Below are positions 17,261 through 28,789 of a stretch of DNA of 64,000 nt, one piece after another; position 1 is the stretch's first letter, and every line of letters begins with the position of its first letter. The notes beneath the pieces were generated by a model, which was not told the DNA's origin, made no database searches, and saw only the letters and a list, made by a program, of their open reading frames with translations. The stretch is from Rubritalea squalenifaciens DSM 18772 (lineage in GTDB: Bacteria > Verrucomicrobiota > Verrucomicrobiia > Verrucomicrobiales > Akkermansiaceae). Position numbers and translations under genes: made by a program. The stretch lies in NCBI RefSeq assembly GCF_900141815.1, contig NZ_FQYR01000006.1:62001-126000 (forward strand), written 5' to 3'.

Positions 17261-19801
17261 GTGTTCCACTGTTTCCAGCTGGAGTACCAGACTCTGGTAG
17301 TCACCCTTGCCCCAGTGGAGGCCGAGGCCTTGCTGCAGTAGAGCGTCTCCACCGAGCTCCTTGCCGTGGTAACCGGAGATGAACTTGCCTTCCTTGGCTG
17401 GGTTGAGCTCGGTGATGCGGTAGCGTTTGGCGGGATCGAGTCCTTGCAGTGGAAGAGTGTCGAAGGGGCTCAGGAGTGAGATTCCCGTGGTGAAGGCGAA
17501 GAAGACGGCGCGGCCCTCTTCCTCGTTCACGTACATGAGGGCTGCGACGTGGCTTTCGTAGGGGGAGGAAAGGCGGTAGAGATCGCCTAACTGGACGGTG
17601 CTGCGGATGGATTTATAGACTTCGAGTGCTTTCATGGAGAACGCCATGTCAGCCTCGGGTACGCGCTCGGGGCGCAGCTCAAAGCCCAGACGACCAGTCA
17701 TGGCGACATCGAAGCGGAACTTGATAGGTGTGCTGCGCTTGGTCTGGTGGCTGGGGACCTCAGTGACGTGGTTGGCCGTGGCGATAGCCGGGTAGAGGTG
17801 GTTGATGGACCATTGCATTTTAATGCGTTCGAGAGCGTCGGTCACGTCGCTGGTCCAGAACTCGTGGTGGTAGCGCATGGCGCCGAAGTCGGTGCGGCCT
17901 CCTCCAGAGCCGCAGGCCTGGAAGGTTACATCGGGGTATTTGTTAGTGATCTTCTCAAGCACAGCGTAGTAGCCTTGGACGTAGTCGACGATGAGGCGTT
18001 CCTGCTGGTCGGCAGGGAGGTAGTTGGAGCCAGGCTGGGAGATTGAGCGATTGCAGTCCCATTTGACGAAGCTGATGCCGGGATGTTTCCCTAGCAGTTC
18101 ATCCATAAAGGAGAAGATGTAGTCCTGCACGGCCGGGTTGGAGAGATCGAGCACGAGCTGGGTGCGCATGAGGTGCTGGTCGCGGTGTGGTAGCTCAATG
18201 GTCCAGTCTGGATGTGTTTCGTAAAGTTCGGACTTGGGGTTCACCATTTCGGGTTCTACCCAGATACCGAAGTCAATTCCCTCCTGGTGCGAGTGGTCGA
18301 TGAGTCCCTGGATGCCGTCCTTTAGCTTGCTGGTGTTGATCATCCAGTCACCGAGACCGGCGCGGTCATTGTCACGCGGGTGTTTGCTGCCAAACCAACC
18401 ATCGTCTAACACAAAGAGTTCGATGCCGGCGCGGGCGGCATCCGTGATCATGTTCTTGATGAGCTTGTCGTCGAACTTGAAATAGGCGCCTTCCCAGGAG
18501 TTGAGGAGAATACGGCGTGGCTCGTGGCCTCCTCGGATACCGCTGTTGCGCGCCCAGCGGTGAAAGCTGCGTGAGGCGTGGCCCTTGCCCTTGGTGCTGT
18601 GGGTGAATATGAAGCGGGGAGTCTCCAGAGATTCTCCAGCGTTAAGCTGATAGCGGCTGAGTGTGGGGGCGTAGCCGGACTGGATGTAGACCTGCTTGGT
18701 AGCGGTTTGCTCGATACGGATGCGCCAGTTGCCAGACCAGGCGAGGGCGCCCATGATCACTTCGCCATATTCTTCTGAGGCAGGCAGGTCTTTGGAGAGA
18801 ATGAATGCGGGCTGGGCAGTTTGTGCCGTCCGAGTGCCACTGAGGCTGCGCAATTCGGTCACGCCTTGACCTAGCAGGTTTTCACTCATGATCGCCTCGG
18901 CTCCCCATACTCCTGTGAAACGGGTTAGATGATAGCGGCTGTGCTTGAGGTTGAGGAAGCCGGAGGCGGCGTGATTGAGCGTGATGGGTTGCTCGCCGTG
19001 GTTAGAGACGGTGGCCCAGCTTTCAATGACGTTTTCTGCAGCGTGGGCTAGATAGTGCAGCTCTACGCTGACAGGGTAGCTCGGGTCCTCAAGGAGTATG
19101 GTGAGGTGGGCCGCGTTCCCTTCTTTCACAAGCTTGTGCTCGCGGTAGTGGAGATCGAGCGAGACTTTGCCGTCGGCCTGGATGAGGGATATGGCGGATT
19201 CGGTGAGAGGCTGGTTGAGGTGAGCGGGGTAAGCGTAGTTCCACTGAGGGTGGATGTCTGCAGCGTTTGAAAGCCGTGGTCCCAAGTAGTGGCTATAGAG
19301 ATGGTTGCCTCCTATTTTAAATGCCATGGTGGTCTCAGCGGTTTCCAGAAGGAAGTAGTCTTCTAACCATTTTGGAGAGTCGCCTTCGTGCTCAATGCGG
19401 GCATTGGCCCAGATGGCGTGATTGCTGTCTGCCGGATCAGTGGTCGTGAGGACGAGAACGTTTACGCCTGTCAGGTCGATCTCCACCGGAATTGCTGAGT
19501 CAGAGCGGCGGAAGGTATCGCTCTCCCAGAGGAGCCTGCCGTCGCCGTAGGCTTTGAAGATGACGGCGGCATAGTCTTCACCCACGGCTGTATCGATTCC
19601 GATGTCTGCCTGCAGCTTTGTGGCAGTTCCATTCAGCTGGAGCCTGACCGAGGAATTGCCGTGGACTCCGATGCCGTGATCAAAGTTTTCTCCCTGGATG
19701 TGGAGTGGGTTGCCCCCGATGGATTGATTGGCTGAGATTTGGCACCAGCCAGAGCTGGCGTTTCCGAGTTCCAAGGTATCTAGATAGGTGCTGCGTGACA
19801 T
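17252..19801 (-). CDS. GH36 alpha-galactosidase with N-terminal NPCBM domain
   Basis: 849 residues. Residues about 5-138 form an NPCBM-type carbohydrate-binding module (NFDHGIGVHGNSSVRLQL, WANARIEHEGDS). Residues about 160-400 are the GH36 N-terminal beta-supersandwich, and about 425-740 the TIM barrel: FVLDDGWFG (464-471), EPEMVNP (517-522), VKWDCNRS with nucleophile D582, ACGSGGGRTDFG (629-640) and WTSDVTDA with acid/base D652. A C-terminal beta domain ends LGLHWGKGDYQSLVLQLE. It should cleave terminal alpha-1,6-galactosyl groups. Unlike the other glycan enzymes here it has no signal peptide, so a cytoplasmic enzyme is implied. It starts after an AC-rich leader without Shine-Dalgarno and is convergent with the regulator at 16163-17260. 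Confidence 0.92.
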   Translation of the reverse strand: MSRSTYLDTLELGNASSGWCQISANQSIGGNPLHIQGENFDHGIGVHGNSSVRLQLNGTATKLQADIGIDTAVGEDYAAVIFKAYGDGRLLWESDTFRRSDSAIPVEIDLTGVNVLVLTTTDPADSNHAIWANARIEHEGDSPKWLEDYFLLETAETTMAFKIGGNHLYSHYLGPRLSNAADIHPQWNYAYPAHLNQPLTESAISLIQADGKVSLDLHYREHKLVKEGNAAHLTILLEDPSYPVSVELHYLAHAAENVIESWATVSNHGEQPITLNHAASGFLNLKHSRYHLTRFTGVWGAEAIMSENLLGQGVTELRSLSGTRTAQTAQPAFILSKDLPASEEYGEVIMGALAWSGNWRIRIEQTATKQVYIQSGYAPTLSRYQLNAGESLETPRFIFTHSTKGKGHASRSFHRWARNSGIRGGHEPRRILLNSWEGAYFKFDDKLIKNMITDAARAGIELFVLDDGWFGSKHPRDNDRAGLGDWMINTSKLKDGIQGLIDHSHQEGIDFGIWVEPEMVNPKSELYETHPDWTIELPHRDQHLMRTQLVLDLSNPAVQDYIFSFMDELLGKHPGISFVKWDCNRSISQPGSNYLPADQQERLIVDYVQGYYAVLEKITNKYPDVTFQACGSGGGRTDFGAMRYHHEFWTSDVTDALERIKMQWSINHLYPAIATANHVTEVPSHQTKRSTPIKFRFDVAMTGRLGFELRPERVPEADMAFSMKALEVYKSIRSTVQLGDLYRLSSPYESHVAALMYVNEEEGRAVFFAFTTGISLLSPFDTLPLQGLDPAKRYRITELNPAKEGKFISGYHGKELGGDALLQQGLGLHWGKGDYQSLVLQLETVEHSN

Positions 19802-20072
19802 AGGTGTGGTGAGTGAGATTTCTGGAACGCTGACAGAGGTGTAGTGGGGTGCAAGATAGATTGGTTGATTCTTGGTGCTCCTATTTTGGGGCTATGGGTT
19901 GGTGCTGAAAAGCTCAGTAGGTTGAAGTTTCTGAAAGGCAACGGCTTGGGGGAATGGGGTGATGTCGGGAGAAAGGAGTGTCTACGCCTCTATGTGGCGT
20001 AGCAGGATGTTGTGAATCTTTTTTGAGAAGTAGCAGTTGCGCACGTAATTAGCAGTGCACACACACTCTAAT

Positions 20073-21014
20073 ATGATCAAAACACTCAAGTATACTTCAA
20101 TGGCCATGCTCTGTGCCTTGACGACGCTCTGCGCGCAGAACACGGAACAAGCTTTCACCTTTAGACCCATCAAAGTGGAGGCCACGGATAATGGCGGCCT
20201 CTTTACCGCTACAGTAAAAGTAGAGGATACGAATGCCCGCTTTCTGATTGATACAGGCTGCGCATACACACTTGCCTACGATACGGATTTCTTAAAATCG
20301 ATGGGCAAGGAGCTTACCGCCCAAGGGAGGGCTCGAGGAGTCGGTGGAGATGGAAAAGCCTTCCGGGCAGTGATAGAAAAATCCACCGTGGGGAATGTGG
20401 TGGAAGTCGGGAAGCAAGAGAACGCCAGAGTCTTACCCGTGAAGCACCTGGAGCACCTCAAGACAGGTGGTCAGCCTACTGAGATCCGAGGATTGCTCGG
20501 CGCTCCACTGATGAAGAAAGCGCGTGGGGTTTTTGACTATGGTAATCCGCGTATTCTGGTGCCGACTGGCAATGCTCCCAAGGGAGTTTATCAGATGGCG
20601 ATGAAGCAGCAGGGAGCAACTGTTTTGCCTCTGATGGAGGGGGAAAACAGCTTTCCTTACATCGATTTAAAAATCGGGGACACTACTTATGCCTTCCTGA
20701 TTGATACGGGAGCGAATGCTCACGTGATCTCCACCAAGCTGGTCGAGAAGCTGCAACTACAGACCGAGGACAAGGATGTGGCAGTGAGAGGGATGACTAA
20801 GGCACAAGGGGTCAAGGTTGTCCGAGTCAAAGATTCGGTGATGGGTAAGCACTTCCAGCTCTCCGAGTTGAAACTTCATGTGATCGATACCCAGAGCCTG
20901 ATGAAGGGGCCCGGAGGAATGGAGATCGGGGGAATCATCGGTACAGGCCTGCTCAAGCAGCTCAAGGCCCAGCTCGATTTTGATTCCTACACTCTGATTG
21001 TGCCCAAGCGTTAG
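20073..21014 (+). CDS. Secreted two-lobe retropepsin-like aspartic protease
   Basis: 313 residues from the ATG at 20073, preferred over an upstream GTG because it gives a signal peptide (MIKTLKYTSMAMLCALTTLCAQ). Two lobes each carry the aspartyl-protease signature: FLIDTGCAYTLAYD with IRGLLGAPLM, and FLIDTGANAHVIST with IGGIIGTGLL. The arrangement is like a pepsin-type fused dimer built from retropepsin-like lobes, and could make one intramolecular active site. It is related to the four-lobe protein at 5749-8391. Substrate unknown; it lies upstream of a GntR-type regulator, separated by a terminator. Confidence 0.75.
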   Translation: MIKTLKYTSMAMLCALTTLCAQNTEQAFTFRPIKVEATDNGGLFTATVKVEDTNARFLIDTGCAYTLAYDTDFLKSMGKELTAQGRARGVGGDGKAFRAVIEKSTVGNVVEVGKQENARVLPVKHLEHLKTGGQPTEIRGLLGAPLMKKARGVFDYGNPRILVPTGNAPKGVYQMAMKQQGATVLPLMEGENSFPYIDLKIGDTTYAFLIDTGANAHVISTKLVEKLQLQTEDKDVAVRGMTKAQGVKVVRVKDSVMGKHFQLSELKLHVIDTQSLMKGPGGMEIGGIIGTGLLKQLKAQLDFDSYTLIVPKR

Positions 21015-21096
21015 ACAGTTTTTTGTGTATACAATGGTATGCGGTGGAAAGTCGGCTCTTGTGAGGAGGGCTGGCTTTCCCAGCGTATGGAGTAAA

Positions 21097-21132
21097 GAAA
21101 AGCCCGTCTCTCTGATGAGAGGCGGGCTTTTT
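21097..21132 (+). terminator. Rho-independent terminator
   Basis: GCCCGtCTCTC pairs with GAGAGgCGGGC with a short loop, an A-tract before it and T5 after it. It separates the retropepsin-like gene from the regulator. Confidence 0.85.
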
Positions 21133-21219
21133 GTAAAGTTTTGTTGGTAGTCCATCTACCCTCTCTATGGGGGTAGATGTGGGTTGAGTTTTGGCCGTGA
21201 TCGTGATGCAATAGGGCTG

Positions 21220-22302
21220 ATGAGAAAGCTGCCTCTGAAGACGAAAGCTGAGCAACTGGCACGAATGATCGAGGAGATGATTCAAGCCGGAGAGTGGACG
21301 GAGACCTTGCCGGGGATGGAGGTGCTGGCTAAAAAGTATTCGGTGAATCCGAAGACGGTGCAGAGGGCATTACGTTTGGTGGAGCAGAATGGATGGCTCT
21401 TACCCTCAGAGCGACGCAAGGCGAGAAAAATTAATCCATCACGGCGTCAGGTCAAAGCTGGGAACCGAAAATCCTTGTTGATGCTCTATTCGGGGATTGA
21501 TGCTAAGGATTTGGTGGTCGGGACGGTGCTCCAGCAAATGTCAGATAGGTGGATGCGTCATGGAACTGCAGTAAATATGGAGCAAGTGGACTTTGCTTAT
21601 CATAAGGAGCCATCGAAGTACCTGCGAAGACTTGTCGAGAGGCATTCCGCGGATGCTATCTTGTTTTACAATGCGAGCCGTCGATGGATTGAGGTGGGAA
21701 TGAACATGCTGCCGGTATTTTGCTGTGGTGGAGGGATTACGGACAGTATGAAAATCACCTCGATGGGTTTTCGTTTCTCAAGTCAAATAGCTTGGCTTAT
21801 CCAGAAGTTAAATTCCATGGGTCATGAGAGGATCATGTTTTCGTATACGGACCCCGATAGAGGAATCCGTGAAGAAGTTCTGAGTGTGGACGCTTTTCCT
21901 GGGAAGCAGGAGAACCTACGAGGCCGCCGGTCGGACTACTGTGTCAGAGTGGCGGAGGACCTGCCTGATGTGTGGAGTGGAATGTGGGAGCGTGAGTTTA
22001 CAAGGCTACAGCCTACCGCTGTCATCGTGATGGAAGGGCACCATCTGCTGAGCCTGTATGCATTTTGTGCGAAACGAGGGATCCGAATTCCTCAGGATCT
22101 TTCCGTGGTGAGTCTGGTGGAATTTGAAGGAGGAAACTGGTTGGAGCCCGCGATTACCTATGCTCAATTTCCATACGCTAAGATGCTGAATTATTTTGAA
22201 AAGTGGATTAGGTCGGGCTTGAAACCTTTGGGCTACCGGGAAGTTTCGATGAAGTGGATGGAGACAGGTAGCTTGGGCGCAGCTCCGCGGCAGCGATCTT
22301 AG
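21220..22302 (+). CDS. GntR-family transcriptional regulator with LacI/PBP-like effector domain
   Basis: 360 residues from the ATG at 21220 (a TTG at 21184 would add 12 residues). The N-terminus is a GntR winged helix: LARMIEEMIQAGEWTETLPGMEVLAKKYSVNPKTVQRALRLVEQNGWLL. The effector half matches the other two regulators: HSADAILFYNASRRWIE, GHERIMFSYTD, LQPTAVIVMEG, DLSVVSLVEFE and a tail YFEKWIRSGLKPLG. It is likely a sugar-responsive regulator. katG follows 175 bp downstream on the same strand, but nothing shows that it controls katG; the retropepsin-like gene lies upstream behind a terminator. Confidence 0.85.
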   Translation: MRKLPLKTKAEQLARMIEEMIQAGEWTETLPGMEVLAKKYSVNPKTVQRALRLVEQNGWLLPSERRKARKINPSRRQVKAGNRKSLLMLYSGIDAKDLVVGTVLQQMSDRWMRHGTAVNMEQVDFAYHKEPSKYLRRLVERHSADAILFYNASRRWIEVGMNMLPVFCCGGGITDSMKITSMGFRFSSQIAWLIQKLNSMGHERIMFSYTDPDRGIREEVLSVDAFPGKQENLRGRRSDYCVRVAEDLPDVWSGMWEREFTRLQPTAVIVMEGHHLLSLYAFCAKRGIRIPQDLSVVSLVEFEGGNWLEPAITYAQFPYAKMLNYFEKWIRSGLKPLGYREVSMKWMETGSLGAAPRQRS

Positions 22303-22420
22303 CTAGTCGCCTCGGTAGGGTTAGAGTTTTGTTTACAATCCGGGGAAATGCCTTATGTCTATAGGGCGTATTTTTTTCGTGCGGCAGATGTTTGCACCTG
22401 TTGTTAGCTTTGCTGTATGA

Positions 22421-24688
<2,268 letters not shown>

Positions 24689-24715
24689 GTTCATCTCCCA
24701 TTCAAAGACTAACAG

Positions 24716-24750
24716 AAAAGCCAGCTCCCTGATGGGGGCTGGCTTTTTTT
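24716..24750. terminator. Bidirectional rho-independent terminator
   Basis: GCCAGC (24720-24725) pairs with GCTGGC (24738-24743), with AAAA before and T7 after. It is shared by katG and the convergent gene at 24771. Confidence 0.85.
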
Positions 24751-24770
24751 GATGGTGCTCTAGTGCTGGA

Positions 24771-25457
24771 TTATCGTCTGCGGCGAAGAAGCAGGCCGAG
24801 GCCAGCAAGCCCGATGAGTGCGGTGCTGGATGGCTCAGGAACGGCAGATACGTTCAGGGAGTAGACGTGGTCTTGGTCTGAAGCGTCGGCAAGGCCCCCG
24901 AATAGAGGATCGGAATCAGCATTTGCGATGTTTAGATAGGTGGATGAGTCTGGAACGCCCACTGTGTTCGTGTTCATGGATGTTCCCACGAAATTTCCAG
25001 CTGTGTCGTCAGAGGAGAAGACGAGGAAGATGTCGCGGTCCACGGTGAGCTCGATCCCGGAGAAGTTCCAGGTCATGGCTCCACCAAGAGTGCTAGTGCC
25101 ACCATCTCCAGCTGCGATCGAACTATAGTCGAAGGAGTTGATAGATGAACCGAGATAAGTGACTCCGGAGGAAGTGTCTGGCGCGAAGTCTGAGTCATTC
25201 TCCGCACTGGAGTTCGCCATATAAACATCGATGTAAAGTGTGGCTGAGCCACCGCCGAGGTCGCCTTTGTAAAAGGTGACATCATCCAGGCTGTAGGTGG
25301 AGGAGGTGGTGAATATGGCGGAATCGAGGCGGATTTCCTGGCCGTAGTCACCAACGCCGCTGTCGTTAGTCAAGTTGGTCTGGCTGATAGTCACAGCGCT
25401 GGCAGAGCTAAGGCTGGCAGCCGTTATGAGGGTTGTGAATAGGAGTGTATTTTTCAT
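24771..25457 (-). CDS. PEP-CTERM secreted protein
   Basis: 228 residues: signal peptide (about 1-21, LSSASA), a beta-rich domain opening ISQTNLTNDSGVGDYGQ with YSLDDVTFYKGDLGGGSATLYIDVYMANSSA and ELTVDRDIFLVFSSDDTAGN, then VPEPSSTALIGLAG-RRRR. The body resembles choice-of-anchor-type extracellular domains, a loose likeness rather than a firm family call. It is expected to be exported and processed by exosortase. It is the first of four PEP-CTERM genes within 5 kb. Confidence 0.8.
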   Translation of the reverse strand: MKNTLLFTTLITAASLSSASAVTISQTNLTNDSGVGDYGQEIRLDSAIFTTSSTYSLDDVTFYKGDLGGGSATLYIDVYMANSSAENDSDFAPDTSSGVTYLGSSINSFDYSSIAAGDGGTSTLGGAMTWNFSGIELTVDRDIFLVFSSDDTAGNFVGTSMNTNTVGVPDSSTYLNIANADSDPLFGGLADASDQDHVYSLNVSAVPEPSSTALIGLAGLGLLLRRRR

Positions 25458-25587
25458 GTTTGCTTTGTTGTGTATTGTACAAATGCGTTAAAGCGTTCCT
25501 CTTATCTCCTTTTCACGGTCTGACTACAATAGAGTGGTTTGTGCTTCGAGTGGTGTGCTGAAGGGGCCGGGTGGGGGTGTGGGTGAT

Positions 25588-25623
25588 GAAAAAGCCCGCT
25601 CTACACGAAGGCAGGGCGGGCTG
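25588..25623 (-). terminator. Rho-independent terminator
   Basis: On the minus strand AGCCCGCC pairs with GCGGGCT, followed by TTTTTC. It ends the ene-reductase gene. Confidence 0.75.
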
Positions 25624-25645
25624 GCAAAGAGAGTTGGAGGGTGGA

Positions 25646-26719
25646 TTAGATTTCGCAGGCGGCGTTGTCCAGGAATGGGTAGTCTGTGTAGCCCTCGGAG
25701 CCTTGAGCATAGAATGTCTCAGGAATAGGTTCGTTGAGCGGCGCATCTTTGGCGAATCGCTCGGGGAGATCTGGATTGGCGATGAAGAGACGACCAAAGG
25801 AAACCGCGTCCGCCGTTCCGGTCTGGATGAGGTTTTCTGCCTGAGCTTTGGTGAGTTCCTGGTTGGCGATGATGCCTTTGCCAAAGACTTGCTTGATGGC
25901 TGGGGTGAGGCGTTTGTTTGCTTTGAGATCCTCACGCAGGAAGATGAAGGCGATACCGCGCTGCTTACACTGCTCGGCCAGATAGCTGTATGTCTCCAGT
26001 GGGGTGGAGTCACCTGCATCATGGGCGTCTCCTTGAGGGGAGAGGTGGAGGCCTACATGCTCAGCGCCCCAGACGGAGATCAGGGCATCAAGGGCCTCAA
26101 GCATGAAACGTGCTCGGTTCTCGATGGAGCCGCCGTATTCATCTGTGCGGTGGTTCGTGGAGCTGTGGAGAAATTGTTCGGGTAAATAACCATTGGCGCC
26201 GTGTAGTTCCACACCATCGAAGCCTGCGTGTTTGGCATTTCGGGCAGCTGTGCGGTAGTCTTCAGTCGTCGCTTTGATATCCTCCACGCTGAGTGCGCGA
26301 GGGGTGACAAAGGGTTTCTCTGGACGGATCAGGGAGACATGTCCAGCTGGGGCGATGGCTGAAGGGGCTACCGGTAGTTCGCCGTTCAGGTAGCTAGGGT
26401 CCGAGATACGACCGACGTGCCACAGCTGGGCTAGTATCAGGCCTCCCTCGTTATGCACTGCAGCGGTGACTTTTTTCCAGCCTTCGACCTGGTCGTCACT
26501 CCAAAGACCAGGTGTGTCAGGGTAACCCACTCCCATTGGGTTGATGGAAGTGGCTTCAGACAGGATCAGGCCCGCACTGGCGCGCTGGGCATAGTACTCC
26601 GCCATCAGATCATTTGGTACACGTCCTTCGCTGGCGCGGCAGCGGGTGAGAGGAGCCATGACGAGACGGTTGCGGAGCGTAAAGGCTCCCAGCTGTAGTT
26701 CTTGCTGCAAAATGGACAT
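25646..26719 (-). CDS. Old yellow enzyme family alkene reductase (NemA-like)
   Basis: 357 residues, an FMN-dependent NAD(P)H ene-reductase. Landmarks in order: LVMAPLTRCRA (FMN-binding N-terminus), LWHVGR, ELHGANGYLPEQFLHSSTNHRTDEYGGSIENRARF (the family signature, with His and Asn for substrate binding and the conserved loop), and DAVSFGRLFIANPDLPERF near the C-terminus. Members reduce activated C=C bonds, N-ethylmaleimide and nitro-esters; the physiological substrate is rarely known. There is no signal peptide, so it is cytoplasmic. It is a single gene followed by a terminator, with no visible link to the PEP-CTERM neighbours. Confidence 0.93.
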   Translation of the reverse strand: MSILQQELQLGAFTLRNRLVMAPLTRCRASEGRVPNDLMAEYYAQRASAGLILSEATSINPMGVGYPDTPGLWSDDQVEGWKKVTAAVHNEGGLILAQLWHVGRISDPSYLNGELPVAPSAIAPAGHVSLIRPEKPFVTPRALSVEDIKATTEDYRTAARNAKHAGFDGVELHGANGYLPEQFLHSSTNHRTDEYGGSIENRARFMLEALDALISVWGAEHVGLHLSPQGDAHDAGDSTPLETYSYLAEQCKQRGIAFIFLREDLKANKRLTPAIKQVFGKGIIANQELTKAQAENLIQTGTADAVSFGRLFIANPDLPERFAKDAPLNEPIPETFYAQGSEGYTDYPFLDNAACEI

Positions 26720-26908
26720 AGTTTTCCTAGGTAAACTTGATTCAAGATTTAGCTAGGAAAATTTTCTCACAGAATGGTCAGAGGAGAAGTTGGGTGATTC
26801 TGGTGCGGTAAAATCTGACTATTGAATGTCTCTAGGTGACTGATGGGGCGCCTTGCGGGATGAGGGGGAAGTGTGGGTAGATGTCAGCGCACTTAATTAC
26901 TTGCACAC

Positions 26909-27592
26909 ATGAAAATGAATAACCTCATACTAATGACGGTCCTGGGCCTTAGCTCAGGAGCAAATGCAGCGATCTCTCTGGTTAATGGAGATTTCGAGGA
27001 TGGTACCGTAACGACTGGGTGGGATGCCTTTGGTGGAACTGGTAATGCGGAAACGACTGATCCTATTCTCGGATCTCAGTCCGTAGTCAGCACCAATTCC
27101 ACCTTTGCTCAGGATTTCTCTGATGCGAATGACGTCTTCAATTTCCAGCTGGATTTCGCGGTTCGCCTGACGAGCGTGAATAGCACGCAGCGGATTCGTC
27201 TGCGCGGTGATAACAATTCAGGTGATCTGATTACGATGCGCTTGAGCAGCGGTGGTATTGATACCTTCTCCGGAGCTTGGGGGCAGCGTGTGGCCGAGTC
27301 CATTACAGCGGGAACAGATTACTTTGTGCGTATTACTGGTACTGATTTGGATTCCGGGGACCGTGCCTACACTGTAGGGATTTCCACTGACGGCGTAACT
27401 TACAACACAGGAGCTGAAACCACTGCATTCCACTCAGCTGGTGTAGGCACAGGTTTCGAGACTATTGTTCTTGATAGCTCCTCTGGTGGTGCTGTTTGGG
27501 ATGGAGTCAGTGTGACTGCTGTGCCTGAGCCTTCTGGTGCAGCGCTTATTGGTTTGGCTGGTCTTGGGTTCATCCTGCGTCGTCGCCGCTAA
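26909..27592 (+). CDS. PEP-CTERM secreted protein, jelly-roll type
   Basis: 227 residues: signal peptide (about 1-20, SSGANA), then SLVNGDFEDGTVTTGWDAFGG, an opening typical of carbohydrate-binding jelly-rolls (N-G-x-F-E...GW), and a beta-sandwich body. The tag is VPEPSGAALIGLAG-hydrophobic-RRRR. Likely exported and possibly glycan-binding. The ATG follows CTTGCACAC, without Shine-Dalgarno. It is convergent with the PEP-CTERM gene at 27678 and shares a terminator with it. Confidence 0.8.
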   Translation: MKMNNLILMTVLGLSSGANAAISLVNGDFEDGTVTTGWDAFGGTGNAETTDPILGSQSVVSTNSTFAQDFSDANDVFNFQLDFAVRLTSVNSTQRIRLRGDNNSGDLITMRLSSGGIDTFSGAWGQRVAESITAGTDYFVRITGTDLDSGDRAYTVGISTDGVTYNTGAETTAFHSAGVGTGFETIVLDSSSGGAVWDGVSVTAVPEPSGAALIGLAGLGFILRRRR

Positions 27593-27619
27593 GACCTGTT
27601 TTGAGTATAGTGTGAATAT

Positions 27620-27654
27620 AAAAAAGCCAGTACCTGGAAGGGTGCTGGCTTTTA
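27620..27654. terminator. Bidirectional rho-independent terminator
   Basis: GCCAGtACC pairs with GGTgCTGGC, with A6 before and TTTTA after. It serves the convergent PEP-CTERM genes. Confidence 0.8.
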
Positions 27655-27677
27655 GTTTAAATATTGAGGCTAGTCGC

Positions 27678-28667
27678 TTATCTGCGGCGGCGAAGGATGA
27701 AGCCGAGACCAACCAGTCCGATCATCACTGAGGATGTCGGCTCAGGGACTGCGGTTGCGGTGGTGCCGTTGAAGCTGAGGATGCTTGTATCATTCGCGAA
27801 TGATACGCCGTTGACAAAGATGTCGGCGCCTTGCTCGGTGAATTCCTCCAGTGAAGCGAGTGTCAGTTGAGCGCCGACTTCCAGATTGATCGTGGTTTGA
27901 ACGGCCTGGGAATTGATGGGGTCTCCAGCGCCAGCCAGGCTGAGTGAGCTTGTAGCGTCGATGAAGACATCCACACCTTGAGTCAAGAAGGTGCTGGCCC
28001 ATGTCGAACCATTGGTCAGGTAGACGTTGCTGTCACCTGACATGCCTGTGAGGCTCGCTGTGGCTCCGTCCAGAGTCAGTGAATTGAAGACGACGCCTAC
28101 AGTGCCATTGGATGTAAAGGAGGAGGTGACGTTCAGGGAGGCCACATTGCCAGTGGTGGCATCATTGATCGCAGCTGTACCAGCGGTGAAGCTGGTATTG
28201 GTGGAATTGAGGGTGCCGCCAGAAGTAGTCAATGAAGATAGGTTGACTGTGGAGTCTGTGAATGAGTGGTTCTCGAATCCGGAAACATCACCCACGGAGA
28301 GTGTAGCGCCACCTTCGACGGTGAGTGTGGTGCCAGCGCCGCCACCGGTCACGTCAGATCTGCCGATAGATGCAAGTGTCTTGCCTCCGCCCACGGTCAG
28401 GCTGTTGCCCGATCCTGTCTGGAAAGTTCCGCCGAAGTTGCTGGGAGTACCGGTGCCGCTGGAGATTTCAATGAGTCCGCCGGTGTCAGCGGTGATGTCT
28501 GCGCCGCCGTTGATGGTGTTGGCGCCCGGTGTAGAGCCTTGGTCGTCTTGCCAGTTGGCTTCCTGGTAAAGGGAGATTGCGTCTCCTCCACCAGTCCAAG
28601 TCAGAGCTGCCTGACTGGTGGCAGTAGATGCTGCAGCCATCAGGGCATAGGTTGTGAGTTTGTTCAT
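27678..28667 (-). CDS. PEP-CTERM secreted protein, WTG/NW-type
   Basis: 329 residues with a signal peptide (about 1-20, STATSQA), then ALTWTGGGDAISLYQEANW, matching the openings of 4916-5635 and 28850-29587. The middle is a Ser/Thr/Gly-rich beta-helix-like stretch of short repeats (GNSLTVGGGKTLASI, TLTVEGGATLSVGDV, GTLNSTNTSFTAG). The end shares GDPINSQ..QTTI and LTLASLEEFTEQ with 4916-5635, then VPEPTSS-hydrophobic-RRRR. It is secreted and probably structural; no catalytic residues are evident. Confidence 0.8.
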   Translation of the reverse strand: MNKLTTYALMAAASTATSQAALTWTGGGDAISLYQEANWQDDQGSTPGANTINGGADITADTGGLIEISSGTGTPSNFGGTFQTGSGNSLTVGGGKTLASIGRSDVTGGGAGTTLTVEGGATLSVGDVSGFENHSFTDSTVNLSSLTTSGGTLNSTNTSFTAGTAAINDATTGNVASLNVTSSFTSNGTVGVVFNSLTLDGATASLTGMSGDSNVYLTNGSTWASTFLTQGVDVFIDATSSLSLAGAGDPINSQAVQTTINLEVGAQLTLASLEEFTEQGADIFVNGVSFANDTSILSFNGTTATAVPEPTSSVMIGLVGLGFILRRRR

Positions 28668-28789
28668 GTGTGTATTGTGTTTAGTGATAAGTCGTCTCTA
28701 TTTCTGGAAAAAAAGAGGCTACTTATCACCAAAGGATGGAGAGGTGCCGGATGTTAACGCGAAATCTGAAAAAAATGCGTGAGAGAACA

